Positions 1 to 9,691 are shown, counted from the first letter of the stretch. The stretch: 64,000 bases of DNA from Rhodovulum euryhalinum (GCF_004342445.1 NZ_SLWW01000007.1:124001-188000), one strand, 5' to 3'. A program made the numbers and translations. Notes: generated by a model from the sequence alone, not told the origin.

Positions 1-219
1 GGCCTGTCGGTGGGCACGCTGCTGGCCGGCGCGATCCTGACCGAAACGATCTTCAGTTGGCCGGGCATCGGCAAGTGGATGGTCGATTCCATCTTCCGCC
101 GCGACTACCCGGTGGTGCAGGGCGGCCTTCTGCTGATCGCGTCGATGGTGATGATCGTGAACCTGACGGTCGACATCCTTTACGGGTTCATCAACCCCAA
201 GATCAGGGCGCGGAAATGA
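1..219 (+). CDS. Dipeptide/oligopeptide ABC transporter permease, C-terminal fragment (DppB type)
   Basis: The gene is open at the left edge of the window, and only about 72 C-terminal residues are present. They match the end of DppB/OppB inner-membrane permeases. The stretch runs through a TETIFSWPGIGKW segment, a DYPVVQG segment, a hydrophobic last membrane span and an NPKIRAR tail. Its TGA stop overlaps the start codon of the next permease by 4 bp, so the two are translationally coupled. With the genes downstream it belongs to an importer for peptides or related solutes. The substrate cannot be read from this part. Confidence 0.85.
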   Translation, partial: GLSVGTLLAGAILTETIFSWPGIGKWMVDSIFRRDYPVVQGGLLLIASMVMIVNLTVDILYGFINPKIRARK

Positions 220-1097
220 GCGTGGCGGCGGCGCGGCAAAGCCCCCTGGGCGAATTCTGGTACTATTTCCGCGAGAACCGGGGCGCGGTGATCGGGCTGT
301 ACATCTTCGCGGTCTTCGTCTTTGTGGCGCTCTTCGCCCCGCTGCTGGCGCCCTACGACCCGACCCAGCAGTTCCGCCAGAGCACCCTTCTGCCCCCCGC
401 CTGGGCCGTGGGCGGGGACTGGGCCTTTCCGCTGGGCACCGATCCCTTGGGCCGAGACATGCTTTCGCGGCTGATCCACGGCGCGCGGTACTCGTTCTTC
501 GTGGGTATCGTGGTGGTGGTGGTGGCCGCCTCGGGCGGCATCCTGATCGGGCTGATCGCGGGCTTTGCGCCGAAATGGCTGGACACGCTCATCATGCGGC
601 TGATGGACGTGATCCTGGCCTTTCCCTCGCTCTTGCTGGCGCTGGTGCTGGTGGCGATCCTGGGGCCGTCGCTGACCAATGCGATGATCGCCATCGCGCT
701 GGTCCTGCAACCCCATTACGTCCGCCTGACCCGGGCCTCGGTGATGTCGGAACGCACGCGCGATTACGTCGTCTCGTCCCGCGTGGCGGGGGCCAAGTTG
801 CCGCGGCTGATGTTCATCACCGTGCTGCCCAACTGCCTTGCGCCGATCATCGTGCAGGCGGCGCTGTCATTTTCCACGGCGATCCTGGACGCGGCCGCGC
901 TGGGCTTTCTCGGCATGGGCGCGCAGCCGCCGACGCCCGAATGGGGTACGATGCTGGCCGAGGCGCGCGAGTTCATCCTGCGCGCCTGGTGGGTCGTCAC
1001 CTTCCCCGGCGTGGCGATCCTGGTGACGGTGCTGGCGATCAACCTGATGGGTGACGGCCTGCGCGACGCGCTTGACCCCAAGCTGAAGCGGAGCTGA
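216..1097 (+). CDS. Dipeptide/oligopeptide ABC transporter permease (DppC type)
   Basis: This 293-residue inner-membrane permease is of the DppC/OppC family. I place the start at the ATG that overlaps the previous stop (ATGA), giving MSVAAARQSP; the frame stays open further upstream but carries no family sequence there. It has an N-terminal membrane span at about residues 27-50, the family stretch LGTDPLGRDMLSRLIHGAR, several later spans and the ATP-coupling loop around SSRVAGAKLPRL. It forms the membrane channel with the preceding DppB-type subunit. The ATPase gene begins 3 bp after its stop. Confidence 0.93.
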   Translation: MSVAAARQSPLGEFWYYFRENRGAVIGLYIFAVFVFVALFAPLLAPYDPTQQFRQSTLLPPAWAVGGDWAFPLGTDPLGRDMLSRLIHGARYSFFVGIVVVVVAASGGILIGLIAGFAPKWLDTLIMRLMDVILAFPSLLLALVLVAILGPSLTNAMIAIALVLQPHYVRLTRASVMSERTRDYVVSSRVAGAKLPRLMFITVLPNCLAPIIVQAALSFSTAILDAAALGFLGMGAQPPTPEWGTMLAEAREFILRAWWVVTFPGVAILVTVLAINLMGDGLRDALDPKLKRS

Positions 1098-1100
1098 GGC

Positions 1101-2072
1101 ATGGCGCTTCTGTCGATCCGCAACCTTTCGGTCGATTTCGCCACCGCCGCGGGCAGTTTCCGGGCCGTGGACGCGATGGACGTGACCGTGGACCCCGGCG
1201 AGATCCTCGCCATCGTCGGCGAAAGCGGGTCGGGCAAGTCGGTGGCGATGCTGGCGCTGATGGGCCTTCTGCCCTGGACGGCGACGGTCACCGCGGACGA
1301 GATGAGCTTTGACGGGCAGGACCTGCGCGCGATCAGCCCCCGCACCCGCCGGCGGATCGTCGGCAAGGACATCGCGATGATCTTTCAGGAACCGATGTCG
1401 TCGCTGAACCCCTGCTTCACCGTGGGGTTCCAGATCAAGGAGGGGCTGAAGAAGCATCTCGGCCTCGACGCCCGCGCCCGTCAGGCCCGCGCGCTGGAAC
1501 TGATGGAGATGGTGGGCATCCCCGACCCCGCGCGGCGCCTGAACGCCTATCCGCACCAGATGTCGGGGGGGATGAGCCAGCGGGTGATGATCGCCATGGC
1601 GATCGCCTGCCGCCCGCGCCTGCTGATCGCGGACGAACCCACCACCGCGCTGGACGTGACGATCCAGGCCCAGATCCTGGACCTGCTGACCGATCTTCAG
1701 GCCGAAACCGGCATGGCGCTGATCCTGATCACCCACGACATGGGCGTGGTGGCCGAGACCGCGCGCCGGGTCAGCGTGCAATATGCCGGCCAGAAGGTCG
1801 AGGAACAGCAGGTGGGCCCGCTGTTCGCCAGGCCCCACCACCCCTACACCTCGGCCTTGCTGGCCGCGCTGCCGGAACGCGCCACGACGCGCATCCTGCC
1901 CACGATTCCGGGCGTCGTTCCGGGCCAGTTCGACCGACCCAGGGGCTGCCTGTTCGCGCCGCGCTGCGCCTTTGCCGACGAGACTTGCCGAACCACGCCG
2001 CCGCCCGTGCAGCCGCCCGAGATCGGGCGCGCGCGCTGTCATTATCCGTTGATGCAGGAGGGCAGGGGATGA
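1101..2072 (+). CDS. Peptide ABC transporter ATP-binding protein (DppD type)
   Basis: This 323-residue cytoplasmic ATPase is of the DppD/OppD class. The Walker A motif GESGSGKS is at residues 40-47, followed by a Q-loop ([10 protein letters not shown]), the signature LSGG equivalent (QMSGGMSQR) and Walker B ([12 protein letters not shown]). The C-terminus carries the oligo/dipeptide-transporter extension, with a cysteine-containing CLFAPRCAF motif that in this family is linked to an Fe-S cluster or metal site. It energises import together with the next gene. Its stop overlaps the next start by 4 bp. Confidence 0.94.
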   Translation: MALLSIRNLSVDFATAAGSFRAVDAMDVTVDPGEILAIVGESGSGKSVAMLALMGLLPWTATVTADEMSFDGQDLRAISPRTRRRIVGKDIAMIFQEPMSSLNPCFTVGFQIKEGLKKHLGLDARARQARALELMEMVGIPDPARRLNAYPHQMSGGMSQRVMIAMAIACRPRLLIADEPTTALDVTIQAQILDLLTDLQAETGMALILITHDMGVVAETARRVSVQYAGQKVEEQQVGPLFARPHHPYTSALLAALPERATTRILPTIPGVVPGQFDRPRGCLFAPRCAFADETCRTTPPPVQPPEIGRARCHYPLMQEGRG

Positions 2073-3028
2073 GCGCGCCCGTCGTTCAGGCCAGCGGGCT
2101 GTCGCGTGTCTACGAGGTGGGCGGCGGGCTGTTCGGCAAGCCGCAGGAAATCCGTGCGCTGTCCGAGGTGAGCTTTGCGATCCCCAGGGGCAAGACGCTG
2201 GCGGTGGTGGGCGAATCCGGTTGCGGCAAGTCCACGCTTGCCCGCGTCGTGACGATGATCGAACCGCCCAGCGCGGGCAGTTTCGCCATCGACGGCACCG
2301 AGGTGACGCCCGACCGCTGGGACGGGTTGCGCGACGCGGTGCAGATCGTGTTCCAGGATCCGTACGGGTCACTGAACCCGCGCCAGCGGATCAGCGCGAT
2401 CCTCGGCGAGCCGCTCAAGATCAACCGCAAGGGCATGTCGCGCGCCGACCGCGAGGCGAAGGTGCGCGAGGTGATGGGGCTGGTGGGCCTGCGTCCCGAA
2501 TTCTATGACCGCTACCCGCACATGTTCTCGGGCGGGCAGCGCCAGCGCATCGCTGTCGCCCGCGCGCTGATGCTGGAACCCAAGGTGCTGGTGCTGGACG
2601 AACCCGTCTCGGCGCTGGACCTGTCGGTGCAGAGCCAGATCCTGAACCTGTTGCTGGAACTTCAGGACAGGCTGGGGCTGACCTATCTCTTCATCTCGCA
2701 CGACCTGTCGGTGGTGCGCCATGTCTGCGACGAGATCATGGTGATGTATCTGGGCCGCGCGGTCGAGACCGGCACCAAGGACCAGGTCTTCGACAGCCCG
2801 CGCCACCCCTACACCCTTGCGCTGCTGTCCGCGACGCCGGTGGCCGACCCCGCCCGCCGCAAGGAGCGGATCAAGCTGACCGGCGAATTGCCGTCGCCCC
2901 TGAACATTCCGTCCGGCTGCGCCTTTGCCGCGCGCTGCTGGAAGGCCCGGGACCGCTGCCGGGCCGAACGCCCGGAACTGGAGGGCGACGGGCACAAGGC
3001 GGCCTGCTTCTTCCCCGAGGGGGGCTGA
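2069..3028 (+). CDS. Peptide ABC transporter ATP-binding protein (DppF type)
   Basis: This 319-residue second ATPase of the importer starts at the ATG inside the ATGA overlap with the preceding gene. It has Walker [10 protein letters not shown], a Q-loop [12 protein letters not shown], signature FSGGQRQR, Walker [13 protein letters not shown] and an H-loop (ISHDLSVV). The C-terminal oligo_HPY-type extension has CAFAARC. It acts as a heterodimer with the DppD-type subunit. This closes the transporter operon; the periplasmic binding protein and most of the first permease lie outside the window to the left. Confidence 0.94.
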   Translation: MSAPVVQASGLSRVYEVGGGLFGKPQEIRALSEVSFAIPRGKTLAVVGESGCGKSTLARVVTMIEPPSAGSFAIDGTEVTPDRWDGLRDAVQIVFQDPYGSLNPRQRISAILGEPLKINRKGMSRADREAKVREVMGLVGLRPEFYDRYPHMFSGGQRQRIAVARALMLEPKVLVLDEPVSALDLSVQSQILNLLLELQDRLGLTYLFISHDLSVVRHVCDEIMVMYLGRAVETGTKDQVFDSPRHPYTLALLSATPVADPARRKERIKLTGELPSPLNIPSGCAFAARCWKARDRCRAERPELEGDGHKAACFFPEGG

Positions 3029-3105
3029 GGTCCGGAAACGCGGACTTGGCCAAACTGCCCGCAACGCGTTAGCCTGTAAAAGGGGAGACAGCGCGGACGG
3101 GACCA

Positions 3106-4929
3106 ATGCGGTTCTTCATGGGGATTCTGATCCTTGTCCTGACGGCCCTGCCGGGGCTGGCCGACCGGCGCGTGGCGCTGGTGATCGGCAATGGCGCCTA
3201 CGAAACGGCGCCCGGACTGCCGAACCCCGCCAACGACGCGCGCGCCATCGCCGCGGCGTTGGAGGCGATCGGCTTCGAGGTCGAGCGCGGCCTTGATCTG
3301 GACGGCGAGGGGATGCGCGCGCGCATCCGCGCCTTTGGCCGCCGCGCCGAGGGGGCCGATCTTGCGCTTTTCTTCTACGCTGGTCATGGCATCCAGATGG
3401 CGGGGCGGAACTTCCTGATCCCGACCGACGCGGCGCTGGAACGCGAGGGCGATCTGGACCTCTACGCCATGCCCCTGGACCTTGTGATCGCCGAGATGGA
3501 GCGTAGCGCCAAGACCAACGTGGTGTTGCTGGACGCCTGCCGGGACAACCCGTTCGAGACGCAGCTTGCGCGCGCCATGGGCCGGGCGCGGTCCTCGGCC
3601 ATGCTGGGCCGCGGGCTTGCCCCGGTCGAGACGGCGGGCGGGCTGTTCGTGGGCTTTGCGACCGATCCGGGGCGCGTCGCCTATGATGGCGTGGGGGCGC
3701 ACAGCCCCTTTACCGACGCGGTCCTGGACCATGTCGCGACCGCGGGGCTGGAGATCAACGCGATGATGACGCGGGTGCGCGCGGACGTGTTCGAGACGAC
3801 CGAGGGGCGTCAGCGGCCCTGGTCGACCTCGTCGCTGTTGCGCGAGCTTTTCCTTGCCCCGGTCGAGGCCCCGCCGCCGGACGATACGGACCGCGACATC
3901 GCGATGTGGCAAGCGCTGGGCGAGGATGCGGGCCCGGCGGGCTACCGCGCCTATCTTGATGCCTTTCCGCGCGGGCTGTTCGCCGAGGTGGCGCGCGCGC
4001 GGCTGGACACGGTCGAGCAGGCGGCGCTGGTGCAGCGCGGGACGGACTCCGCGCCCGCGCCGATCGACCCCGCACCCGCCGCGCCTGAACCGCGCGCGGA
4101 CAAGGCGCCCGAACCTCCTGCCCGCGACTGCGATACCTGCCCGAGCCTTGTTCTTGTGCCGGGCGGCGAGACGGTGCTGGGCACGGCCGACGCGCAGGCG
4201 CCCGCGACCGAGAAACCCGCGACCCCCCAGACGCTCGCGCCCTTCCAGATGGCCGAGCACGAGGTGTCGGTCGGGCTTGTCCGCCGCTACGAATCCGCGA
4301 CCGGCCGGGCCATCCCGCGCGGCTGTTATGTCTGGACGGCGGACGGGCGGATGCGGATGGACCGCGCGGCCTATTGGGGGGCACCGGGCTATGCCGTGAC
4401 CGACGAGTCCCCCGCCGCCTGCCTGAGCTGGGAAGACGCGGTGCGCCTTGCCGCCTGGCTGAACGAAGAGGTTCCGGGCGCGGGCTACCGGCTGCCGTCC
4501 GAGGGCGAGTTCGAATTCGCACTGAAGGCGGACGGCGAAGGGCCCTATCCCTGGGAGGGCGGCGCCGGGGCCGCCTGTGCACATGCAAACGCCGCCGATG
4601 CCGCCTCGCGGTTCCGCTGGCGCAACGACGCCTGCGAGGACGGCGCACCCGACATCGCCGCGCGCGGGGCATTCCCGGCCAATGCCTACGGGGTGCATGA
4701 CCTGACGGGCAACCTTTGGGAATGGACGGCGGATTGCTGGAACGACAGCCACCGCGGCGCCCCCGCCGATGGCCGGGCGCGGACCGACGGGCTCTGTTCC
4801 AGCCGGGTTCTGCGGGGCGGGTCATGGGACGATCCGCTGGCCAATCTGCGCGTCACCTACCGGGTCGGAATTCCCGCCAGCCAGCGTCAGGCCAATGTCG
4901 GCATGCGTGTGGTCCGGCCCGCGCCCTGA
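3106..4929 (+). CDS. Secreted caspase-like (peptidase C14) protein with C-terminal SUMF1/FGE-like domain
   Basis: This 607-residue protein opens with a short signal peptide (residues 1-19). Residues 20-250 form a caspase-fold domain with start motif RVALVIGNGAY and the catalytic dyad visible as His94 (FFYAGHG) and Cys145 (LLDACRDNPF). A proline/alanine-rich linker follows. From about residue 340 there is a formylglycine-generating-enzyme-like (SUMF1) domain with LVPGGE, YRLPSEGEFEFA, GNLWEWTADCW and LRGGSW. The paired cysteines that real formylglycine-generating enzymes carry just after the GGSW motif are absent, so this half is probably a binding or scaffold domain. Such fusions occur among bacterial orthocaspases. 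The substrate is unknown. It is likely exported. Confidence 0.88.
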   Translation: MRFFMGILILVLTALPGLADRRVALVIGNGAYETAPGLPNPANDARAIAAALEAIGFEVERGLDLDGEGMRARIRAFGRRAEGADLALFFYAGHGIQMAGRNFLIPTDAALEREGDLDLYAMPLDLVIAEMERSAKTNVVLLDACRDNPFETQLARAMGRARSSAMLGRGLAPVETAGGLFVGFATDPGRVAYDGVGAHSPFTDAVLDHVATAGLEINAMMTRVRADVFETTEGRQRPWSTSSLLRELFLAPVEAPPPDDTDRDIAMWQALGEDAGPAGYRAYLDAFPRGLFAEVARARLDTVEQAALVQRGTDSAPAPIDPAPAAPEPRADKAPEPPARDCDTCPSLVLVPGGETVLGTADAQAPATEKPATPQTLAPFQMAEHEVSVGLVRRYESATGRAIPRGCYVWTADGRMRMDRAAYWGAPGYAVTDESPAACLSWEDAVRLAAWLNEEVPGAGYRLPSEGEFEFALKADGEGPYPWEGGAGAACAHANAADAASRFRWRNDACEDGAPDIAARGAFPANAYGVHDLTGNLWEWTADCWNDSHRGAPADGRARTDGLCSSRVLRGGSWDDPLANLRVTYRVGIPASQRQANVGMRVVRPAP

Positions 4930-4933
4930 GCCG

Positions 4934-6133
4934 CTACTCGGCGGGTACCGCGTGCGGCGCGGTCCCCTCGCGCCCCTGGACGCGCCTTGGCCCGCGCCGC
5001 GCCGCCTCGGCCAGTGTCGCGGCGGCCAGCATCGCGGCAATGCCCAGCGGCGGAAGGCCCCAGCGCAGCCAGACCGTATCGGGCCAGGCGGCAAAGGCCA
5101 CCTGGAAGACAAGCGCGACCAGCGTGCCCGTCGCGAAGGTGAGCAGCCCGTTGCGCCCCATCAGCCGCAGCGGCGCGGCCGCGGCGCTGGCCGCCATCCG
5201 GGTGACCGCGGGCAGGCACGAGATCACGTAGACCATTGCCAGAACGTGCAGCAGACGCGGCAGCGACAGGAAGGTCTTGTCATGCGCGATCAGGTGGAAC
5301 GGCGCTCCCGCCTTGCCGAGATGCCAGAGTTGCTGGTTCAGCCAGTGGCCCAGCGGCTCGACCTTCATCCAGGCGATCACCAGCACCAGGTAGCCCGCCG
5401 CCAGCCAGAACAGCGGCCGCGACACCGGCAAGAGCCGCGCGCCCGCGCGCAGCCTGAGGCCGATCAAGAGGCCGGTGACGAAGATTGCCTGCCACGCGAC
5501 CGGGTTGAAGAACCAGCCGCCCGGATTGGGATAGTTCGGCAGGTTGAGCCGCCACAGCCCCGCCGCAAACCACAGCCCCGCCGCCAGCAGCGCCAGCACC
5601 AGCGGGCTGCGCAACCCAATGACGATGGCAACCGGCGTGCAGAGCAGCAGCACCGAATAGGCAGGCAGGATGTTCACGTATCCCAACTGGTGGGTCAATG
5701 CCGGCAGGCCGATCAGCGCCGCCTCGGTGTTCTCGAAGACCTGCCGCAGGTTGATCGTGGTCAGCAGTTTCGGCAGGTCGAAGGTTGCGGCCCCCCAGGC
5801 GAAGATGGCGATCGCCCAGGCGGTCAGGAACAGATGCGACAGATAGAGCGTCCACGCCCGGCCCCAGACCGGCCGGACGGCCGCCCAGAGCCCGTCGCGG
5901 GCCACCGCCCCGGGCAGGAAGCGGCCGGAATAGGCCAGCCCGGCCGCGATCCCCGACATCACGAAGAACGACTCGGCGGCGTCCGAAAACCCGAAATTGC
6001 GCATCGTGAACCGTTCGTACGGGTTCCCGGGCACGTGGTCGACGAAGATCATGATGAGCGCGAGGCCCCGGAACGCGTCGATCCGTGGATCGCGCGGGCG
6101 TTTCGCCTGAACCAAGGGATCACGCGACCGCAT
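4934..6133 (-). CDS. opgC: OpgC protein, osmoregulated periplasmic glucan succinyl modification
   Basis: This 399-residue polytopic inner-membrane protein is of the OpgC/acyltransferase-3-like family. The N-terminal RIDAFRGLALIMIFVDHVPGN motif is followed by about ten hydrophobic segments. In Rhodobacter sphaeroides OpgC adds succinyl groups to osmoregulated periplasmic glucans. It is the last gene of the opgG-I-H-C operon, and its ATG lies 14 bp inside the end of opgH, which implies coupled translation. It converges with the caspase-like gene, with only 4 bp between the stops. Confidence 0.9.
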   Translation of the reverse strand: MRSRDPLVQAKRPRDPRIDAFRGLALIMIFVDHVPGNPYERFTMRNFGFSDAAESFFVMSGIAAGLAYSGRFLPGAVARDGLWAAVRPVWGRAWTLYLSHLFLTAWAIAIFAWGAATFDLPKLLTTINLRQVFENTEAALIGLPALTHQLGYVNILPAYSVLLLCTPVAIVIGLRSPLVLALLAAGLWFAAGLWRLNLPNYPNPGGWFFNPVAWQAIFVTGLLIGLRLRAGARLLPVSRPLFWLAAGYLVLVIAWMKVEPLGHWLNQQLWHLGKAGAPFHLIAHDKTFLSLPRLLHVLAMVYVISCLPAVTRMAASAAAAPLRLMGRNGLLTFATGTLVALVFQVAFAAWPDTVWLRWGLPPLGIAAMLAAATLAEAARRGPRRVQGREGTAPHAVPAE

Positions 6134-7883
6134 CGAACGTCTCTGTCGAGGAGGTGGTCCAGCGTGCGTGCCAGCGGTGGAAGGCGCGGATCACCGGGCT
6201 TGGGTCGGTTTCCTCGGGGACGGTGAACAGGGTTTGGGCCAGTGGATGTGACGTCGCCCAGATCAGCAGCGGTGCTGCCATCATCGGCAGGCAGATCGGC
6301 AAAAGCCAGACGGTCAGTTCCGGTGCGATCATCCGGACCACCGCCAGCGACAGCACCCCGGCGGCAAGGATCCAGAACCCCGCGACAAGCCCCTGGCCGG
6401 GGCTCAGCCGTCCCTCGCCGCGCTGGTTTGCGGGCCAGCCGCCGTCGCGCCCGGACAGCACCTGCAGCACCGCGCGGGACTGGTACATCAGCATCAGGGG
6501 CGCCAGCAGCGATGACAGCACGATTTCGGTCAGCACCGATCCCGTGGCCCGCGCCCGCCCGCCAAAGCCCTGCGCCCGGCCCGAGCGCCCGGCGCTCCAA
6601 AGGATCGCCAGCTTGGGCAGCAACAACAGGCCCACGATGCCGATCGCAAGCGTGATGATTTCCTTGGTCCGGTCCGACGGGAAGACCGGGAAAAGCTGGT
6701 AGGGCTCGGGGAAATAGTCGGGCGGCGGCGCGGTCACCGTGGCCGCGATCGAGGCGACGAGGAACGCCCCCCAGAACAGCGGGGCGACATAGGCGAAGAT
6801 GCCCTGGACAAAGACGAACCGGCTCCACGGTGCCAGGCCCGGTGTGCTCAGCAGGCGTGCGTGCTGAAGGTTGCCCTGGCACCAGCGCCGGTCGCGGCGG
6901 GCATGGGCAAGGATGTTGTCGGGGCCTTCCTCGAACGATCCCCCGATGGTCTCGTCAAGCTCGACCTTCCAGCCCGCGCGCGCCAGCAGCGCCGCCTCGA
7001 CATAATCATGGCTATAGATATGCCCGCCAAATGGCGGCGGCCCTGACAGCGCAGGCAGGCCGCAGCTTTCGGCGAACGCGTTGACCCGGACGATCGCGTT
7101 GTGCCCCCAGAACGGCCCCGTCGCGCCCTGCATCCGGGCCAGCCCGCGGGCGAAGACGGGCGCATGGAACGCGGCCGAGAACTGCATCGCGCGGCCGAAC
7201 AGGGAATGTGCGCCGATGATCTTGGGCAGCGTCTGCAACAGCCCCAGTTTCGGGTCGGCCTGCATCCGCGCGATCAACTGGCGGATCGTCTCGCCCTCCA
7301 TCAGGCTGTCGGCGTCGAGGATCACCGCGAACCGGTAGGCCGCGCCCGATGTGCGGATGAACTCTTCGATGTTTCCGGCCTTGCGTCCGCGGTTGTCGTT
7401 GCGGCGGCGGTAGAAGAGACGGCCCGCGCCCCCGGTCTCGGCCAGCAGCCGCGCGAAGGCGTCGCGCTCGCGCGCGGCCGCGATATCGTCGCGGGTGTCC
7501 GACAGGACCGCGATGTCCACGGTCAGCCCCGCGGCCCGGATCGATCCGTCCATCGCGGCGATGCGGGCGAAGGTCGTGACCGGATCCTCGTTGCAGACCG
7601 GCACCAGAACGACGGTCGGCGGTTGCGGCAGCAGCAGGGGGGGGCGTTCGGCGCGGCGGCGCCGCGGCGGCAGGCCGACGAAGGCCCCGGCCGCCCCCCA
7701 GGCAAGCCAGGCTGTGGTGATGAAGATCAGCGCCGTGCGCACCACGTCCCAGCCATGCAGGCCGTCCTGCGTCGAGGCCTCGGCCAGCAGCGCCGCGGCC
7801 GACGACGCGGCAAGCGCGGCAAAGCCCAGCGCGGCGGCTCGCAGCGCGAGGGTGCGGATATCGGGGAAGGGGACGCGGGCCAT
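6120..7883 (-). CDS. opgH: Glucans biosynthesis glucosyltransferase H
   Basis: This 587-residue inner-membrane family-2 glycosyltransferase polymerises the glucose backbone of periplasmic glucans from UDP-glucose. Two N-terminal spans precede a cytoplasmic GT-A domain (from about residue 90) with PVCNEDP, the metal-binding ILDADS, HDYVEAALLARAGWK and the RRDRRWCQGN (R/QxxRW) motif. Four or more further spans follow. It is much shorter than the roughly 850-residue E. coli OpgH because the long N-terminal region is missing, as expected for this lineage. It sits between opgI and opgC in one operon. Confidence 0.94.
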   Translation of the reverse strand: MARVPFPDIRTLALRAAALGFAALAASSAAALLAEASTQDGLHGWDVVRTALIFITTAWLAWGAAGAFVGLPPRRRRAERPPLLLPQPPTVVLVPVCNEDPVTTFARIAAMDGSIRAAGLTVDIAVLSDTRDDIAAARERDAFARLLAETGGAGRLFYRRRNDNRGRKAGNIEEFIRTSGAAYRFAVILDADSLMEGETIRQLIARMQADPKLGLLQTLPKIIGAHSLFGRAMQFSAAFHAPVFARGLARMQGATGPFWGHNAIVRVNAFAESCGLPALSGPPPFGGHIYSHDYVEAALLARAGWKVELDETIGGSFEEGPDNILAHARRDRRWCQGNLQHARLLSTPGLAPWSRFVFVQGIFAYVAPLFWGAFLVASIAATVTAPPPDYFPEPYQLFPVFPSDRTKEIITLAIGIVGLLLLPKLAILWSAGRSGRAQGFGGRARATGSVLTEIVLSSLLAPLMLMYQSRAVLQVLSGRDGGWPANQRGEGRLSPGQGLVAGFWILAAGVLSLAVVRMIAPELTVWLLPICLPMMAAPLLIWATSHPLAQTLFTVPEETDPSPVIRAFHRWHARWTTSSTETFDAVA

Positions 7884-7892
7884 GGCGCTGCC

Positions 7893-8063
7893 TCAGCCGT
7901 GCTGGAGCGGGCGCAGAAGCCGCACAAGCCACGCCAGCACGCCCTCGCGGCGTGGGGCCTCGAGCATCTGGCGCGGCATCTCCAGCGGCGCGACGGGCGG
8001 CGCCCAGTGCATGGCCTCGACCGCGTGTGCGGTCTCGGGGTCGATGATGCGCTCTGCACTCAT
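7893..8063 (-). CDS. opgI: Small protein OpgI of the glucan operon
   Basis: This 56-residue protein lies between opgG and opgH. I chose the ATG that overlaps the opgG stop by 4 bp (ATGA). An alternative ATG four codons upstream (to 8075) would give 60 residues. The sequence is AERIIDPETAHAVEAMHW, then a proline-rich stretch and a C-terminal hydrophobic/basic segment. In R. sphaeroides a small opgI gene occupies exactly this position; its function is not established. Some gammaproteobacterial OpgH proteins carry a longer N-terminal region, so OpgI might be a split-off OpgH partner. That is inference only. Confidence 0.75.
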   Translation of the reverse strand: MSAERIIDPETAHAVEAMHWAPPVAPLEMPRQMLEAPRREGVLAWLVRLLRPLQHG

Positions 8064-9691
8064 TCCTTGATCCATTGATAAAGCCAGGTTTCGCTCAGCG
8101 TGCGGCCATAGCCCGCAATCTCGGCGCGCAGTTCGACCAGCGCATCGCCCGGGGCCCGGGCCTCGATCACCAGCCGCCAGGTGTCGGTGCCCGAAATGCG
8201 CGAGAGCACCGATTCGACGATCTCGCCGCCGCTCGCGTAGAGCTTTGGCGCGATCTCGGCATCGGCGGGCAGGGCGGACAGCGCGCCGCCCGCGAAGTCG
8301 ATGACGAATTTGCGCCGGTCGTGGCCGCCCTGGACGCCTGAGACGCCGCCCTTGCCGACACGGGTCCGGACGATGCGTGCGCGTTCGGAACAGGCGGTGC
8401 CGGGGGGCGCCATGCCCCAGTGCAGCCGATAGGCGACCTCCAGCGCGTCGCCCCTGCGCATCGGCGCGTCGGGCACCCAGAAGGCCACGATGTTGTCGTT
8501 GCCCTCGAGGTCCGAGGGGATCTCGACCAGCCGCACGGTGCCCTTGCCCCAGGGGCCCAGGGGTTCGACCATCAGCGAGGGGCGCAGTTCGTAATGGGCG
8601 CCCGCGTCGAGATAGCTGTCGAAGCCGCGGTCGCGTTGCACCAGCCCGAAGGAAACCGGATCAACCGTGCCGAGATAGGCACTCGCCAGCCGCGGCGGGT
8701 TGTTCAGCGGCCGCACGAAGGTCTCGCCGCCCCTGGTGTTCAGGACCAGCACCTCGCTGTCGTGCACGCGCGGGCGGAAATCGTCGAATTCGCCCCGGTC
8801 GTTGTCCCCCAGAAGGTACATCGAGGTCAGTGGCGCGATGCCCAGATGCGCGATGTCCTCGCGTGCGAAAAGCCGGGCGGTGACATCGACCACGGTGGTT
8901 TCGCCCGGCGCGACATCGAACCGGAAGGCGCCGGTGACCGAGGGGCTTTCAAGCGCGGCGTAAAGCGTGATGCGGGCCGCGCCCGGGACCGGGCGCTCGA
9001 TCCAGAATTCGCTGAAGCGCGGGAATTCCTCGCCCTTGCCGGTTGCCGTGTTGATCGCCAGCCCGCGGGCGCTGAGCCCGTAGACATTACCCCGCCCGAG
9101 CGCACGGAAATAGCTGGCGCCGAGGAAGACGATCACCTCGTCGAAGATGTCGGCGCGGTTCAGCGGTGCATGCAGGCGAAAGCCTGCGATTGTCGGCATC
9201 TGGGCGCCCGTGGGAACGCGGCTTGCCAGATCGCCCTCGTACTCGAAATCCTCGACCGAGAAGCCCAGCGGCAGTTCGGTGCCGTCCACGACCTCGTGCA
9301 CCGCCACGGGCGTCTTGTACAGCCAGCCCGGATGGAAGGCGTGCAACTGGAAGAACGAGCCGTCTTCCTGCCAGCGCGCCCGGCCGGGGCGGAACCGGAT
9401 TCGGCGATAGGCATCGTAGTCGAGCCCGGCGATCGCGCCTTCGTGCTCTTCTGGCGCAACGTAGGGCGCGGCGGCAAGCGCGCGCATCCGCTCGGCCAAC
9501 AACTCAAACGAGAACGGTACGGGGGTGGGCTCGGCCATGGGTGCCACCGGCATCTCGGCCTGCTGCGCTGCGGCAAAGGGGGCCAGCAATGCGGTCGCCG
9601 CTGCCGAGCCGGCAAGCCCGCCCAGTGCCTGACGGCGTGTGATGGTCGCCTTGCCGGACCGTGGTCCGGCGATGAATTCGCCTTGAATCAT
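8060..9691 (-). CDS. opgG: Periplasmic glucan biosynthesis protein G
   Basis: This roughly 543-residue periplasmic protein of the OpgG/OpgD family is needed for branching or release of the glucan backbone. The N-terminus looks like a twin-arginine signal (TRRQALGGLAG at about residues 18-28, then an alanine-rich hydrophobic core), as in E. coli OpgD; E. coli OpgG uses a Sec signal. I favour the ATG at 9691, which has a purine-rich AGGGGGC element just upstream. An ATG at 9733 would add 14 residues and has a weaker ribosome site. The body contains typical OpgG stretches such as YDAYRRIRFRPGRA. It is the first gene of opgG-I-H-C. Confidence 0.92.
   Translation of the reverse strand: MIQGEFIAGPRSGKATITRRQALGGLAGSAAATALLAPFAAAQQAEMPVAPMAEPTPVPFSFELLAERMRALAAAPYVAPEEHEGAIAGLDYDAYRRIRFRPGRARWQEDGSFFQLHAFHPGWLYKTPVAVHEVVDGTELPLGFSVEDFEYEGDLASRVPTGAQMPTIAGFRLHAPLNRADIFDEVIVFLGASYFRALGRGNVYGLSARGLAINTATGKGEEFPRFSEFWIERPVPGAARITLYAALESPSVTGAFRFDVAPGETTVVDVTARLFAREDIAHLGIAPLTSMYLLGDNDRGEFDDFRPRVHDSEVLVLNTRGGETFVRPLNNPPRLASAYLGTVDPVSFGLVQRDRGFDSYLDAGAHYELRPSLMVEPLGPWGKGTVRLVEIPSDLEGNDNIVAFWVPDAPMRRGDALEVAYRLHWGMAPPGTACSERARIVRTRVGKGGVSGVQGGHDRRKFVIDFAGGALSALPADAEIAPKLYASGGEIVESVLSRISGTDTWRLVIEARAPGDALVELRAEIAGYGRTLSETWLYQWIKE

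Noticed and set aside
57-215. Longer start for the DppC-type permease reading through the end of the previous gene
   Set aside because: The extra residues are an out-of-frame translation of the preceding permease; family sequence begins at the ATGA overlap (216).
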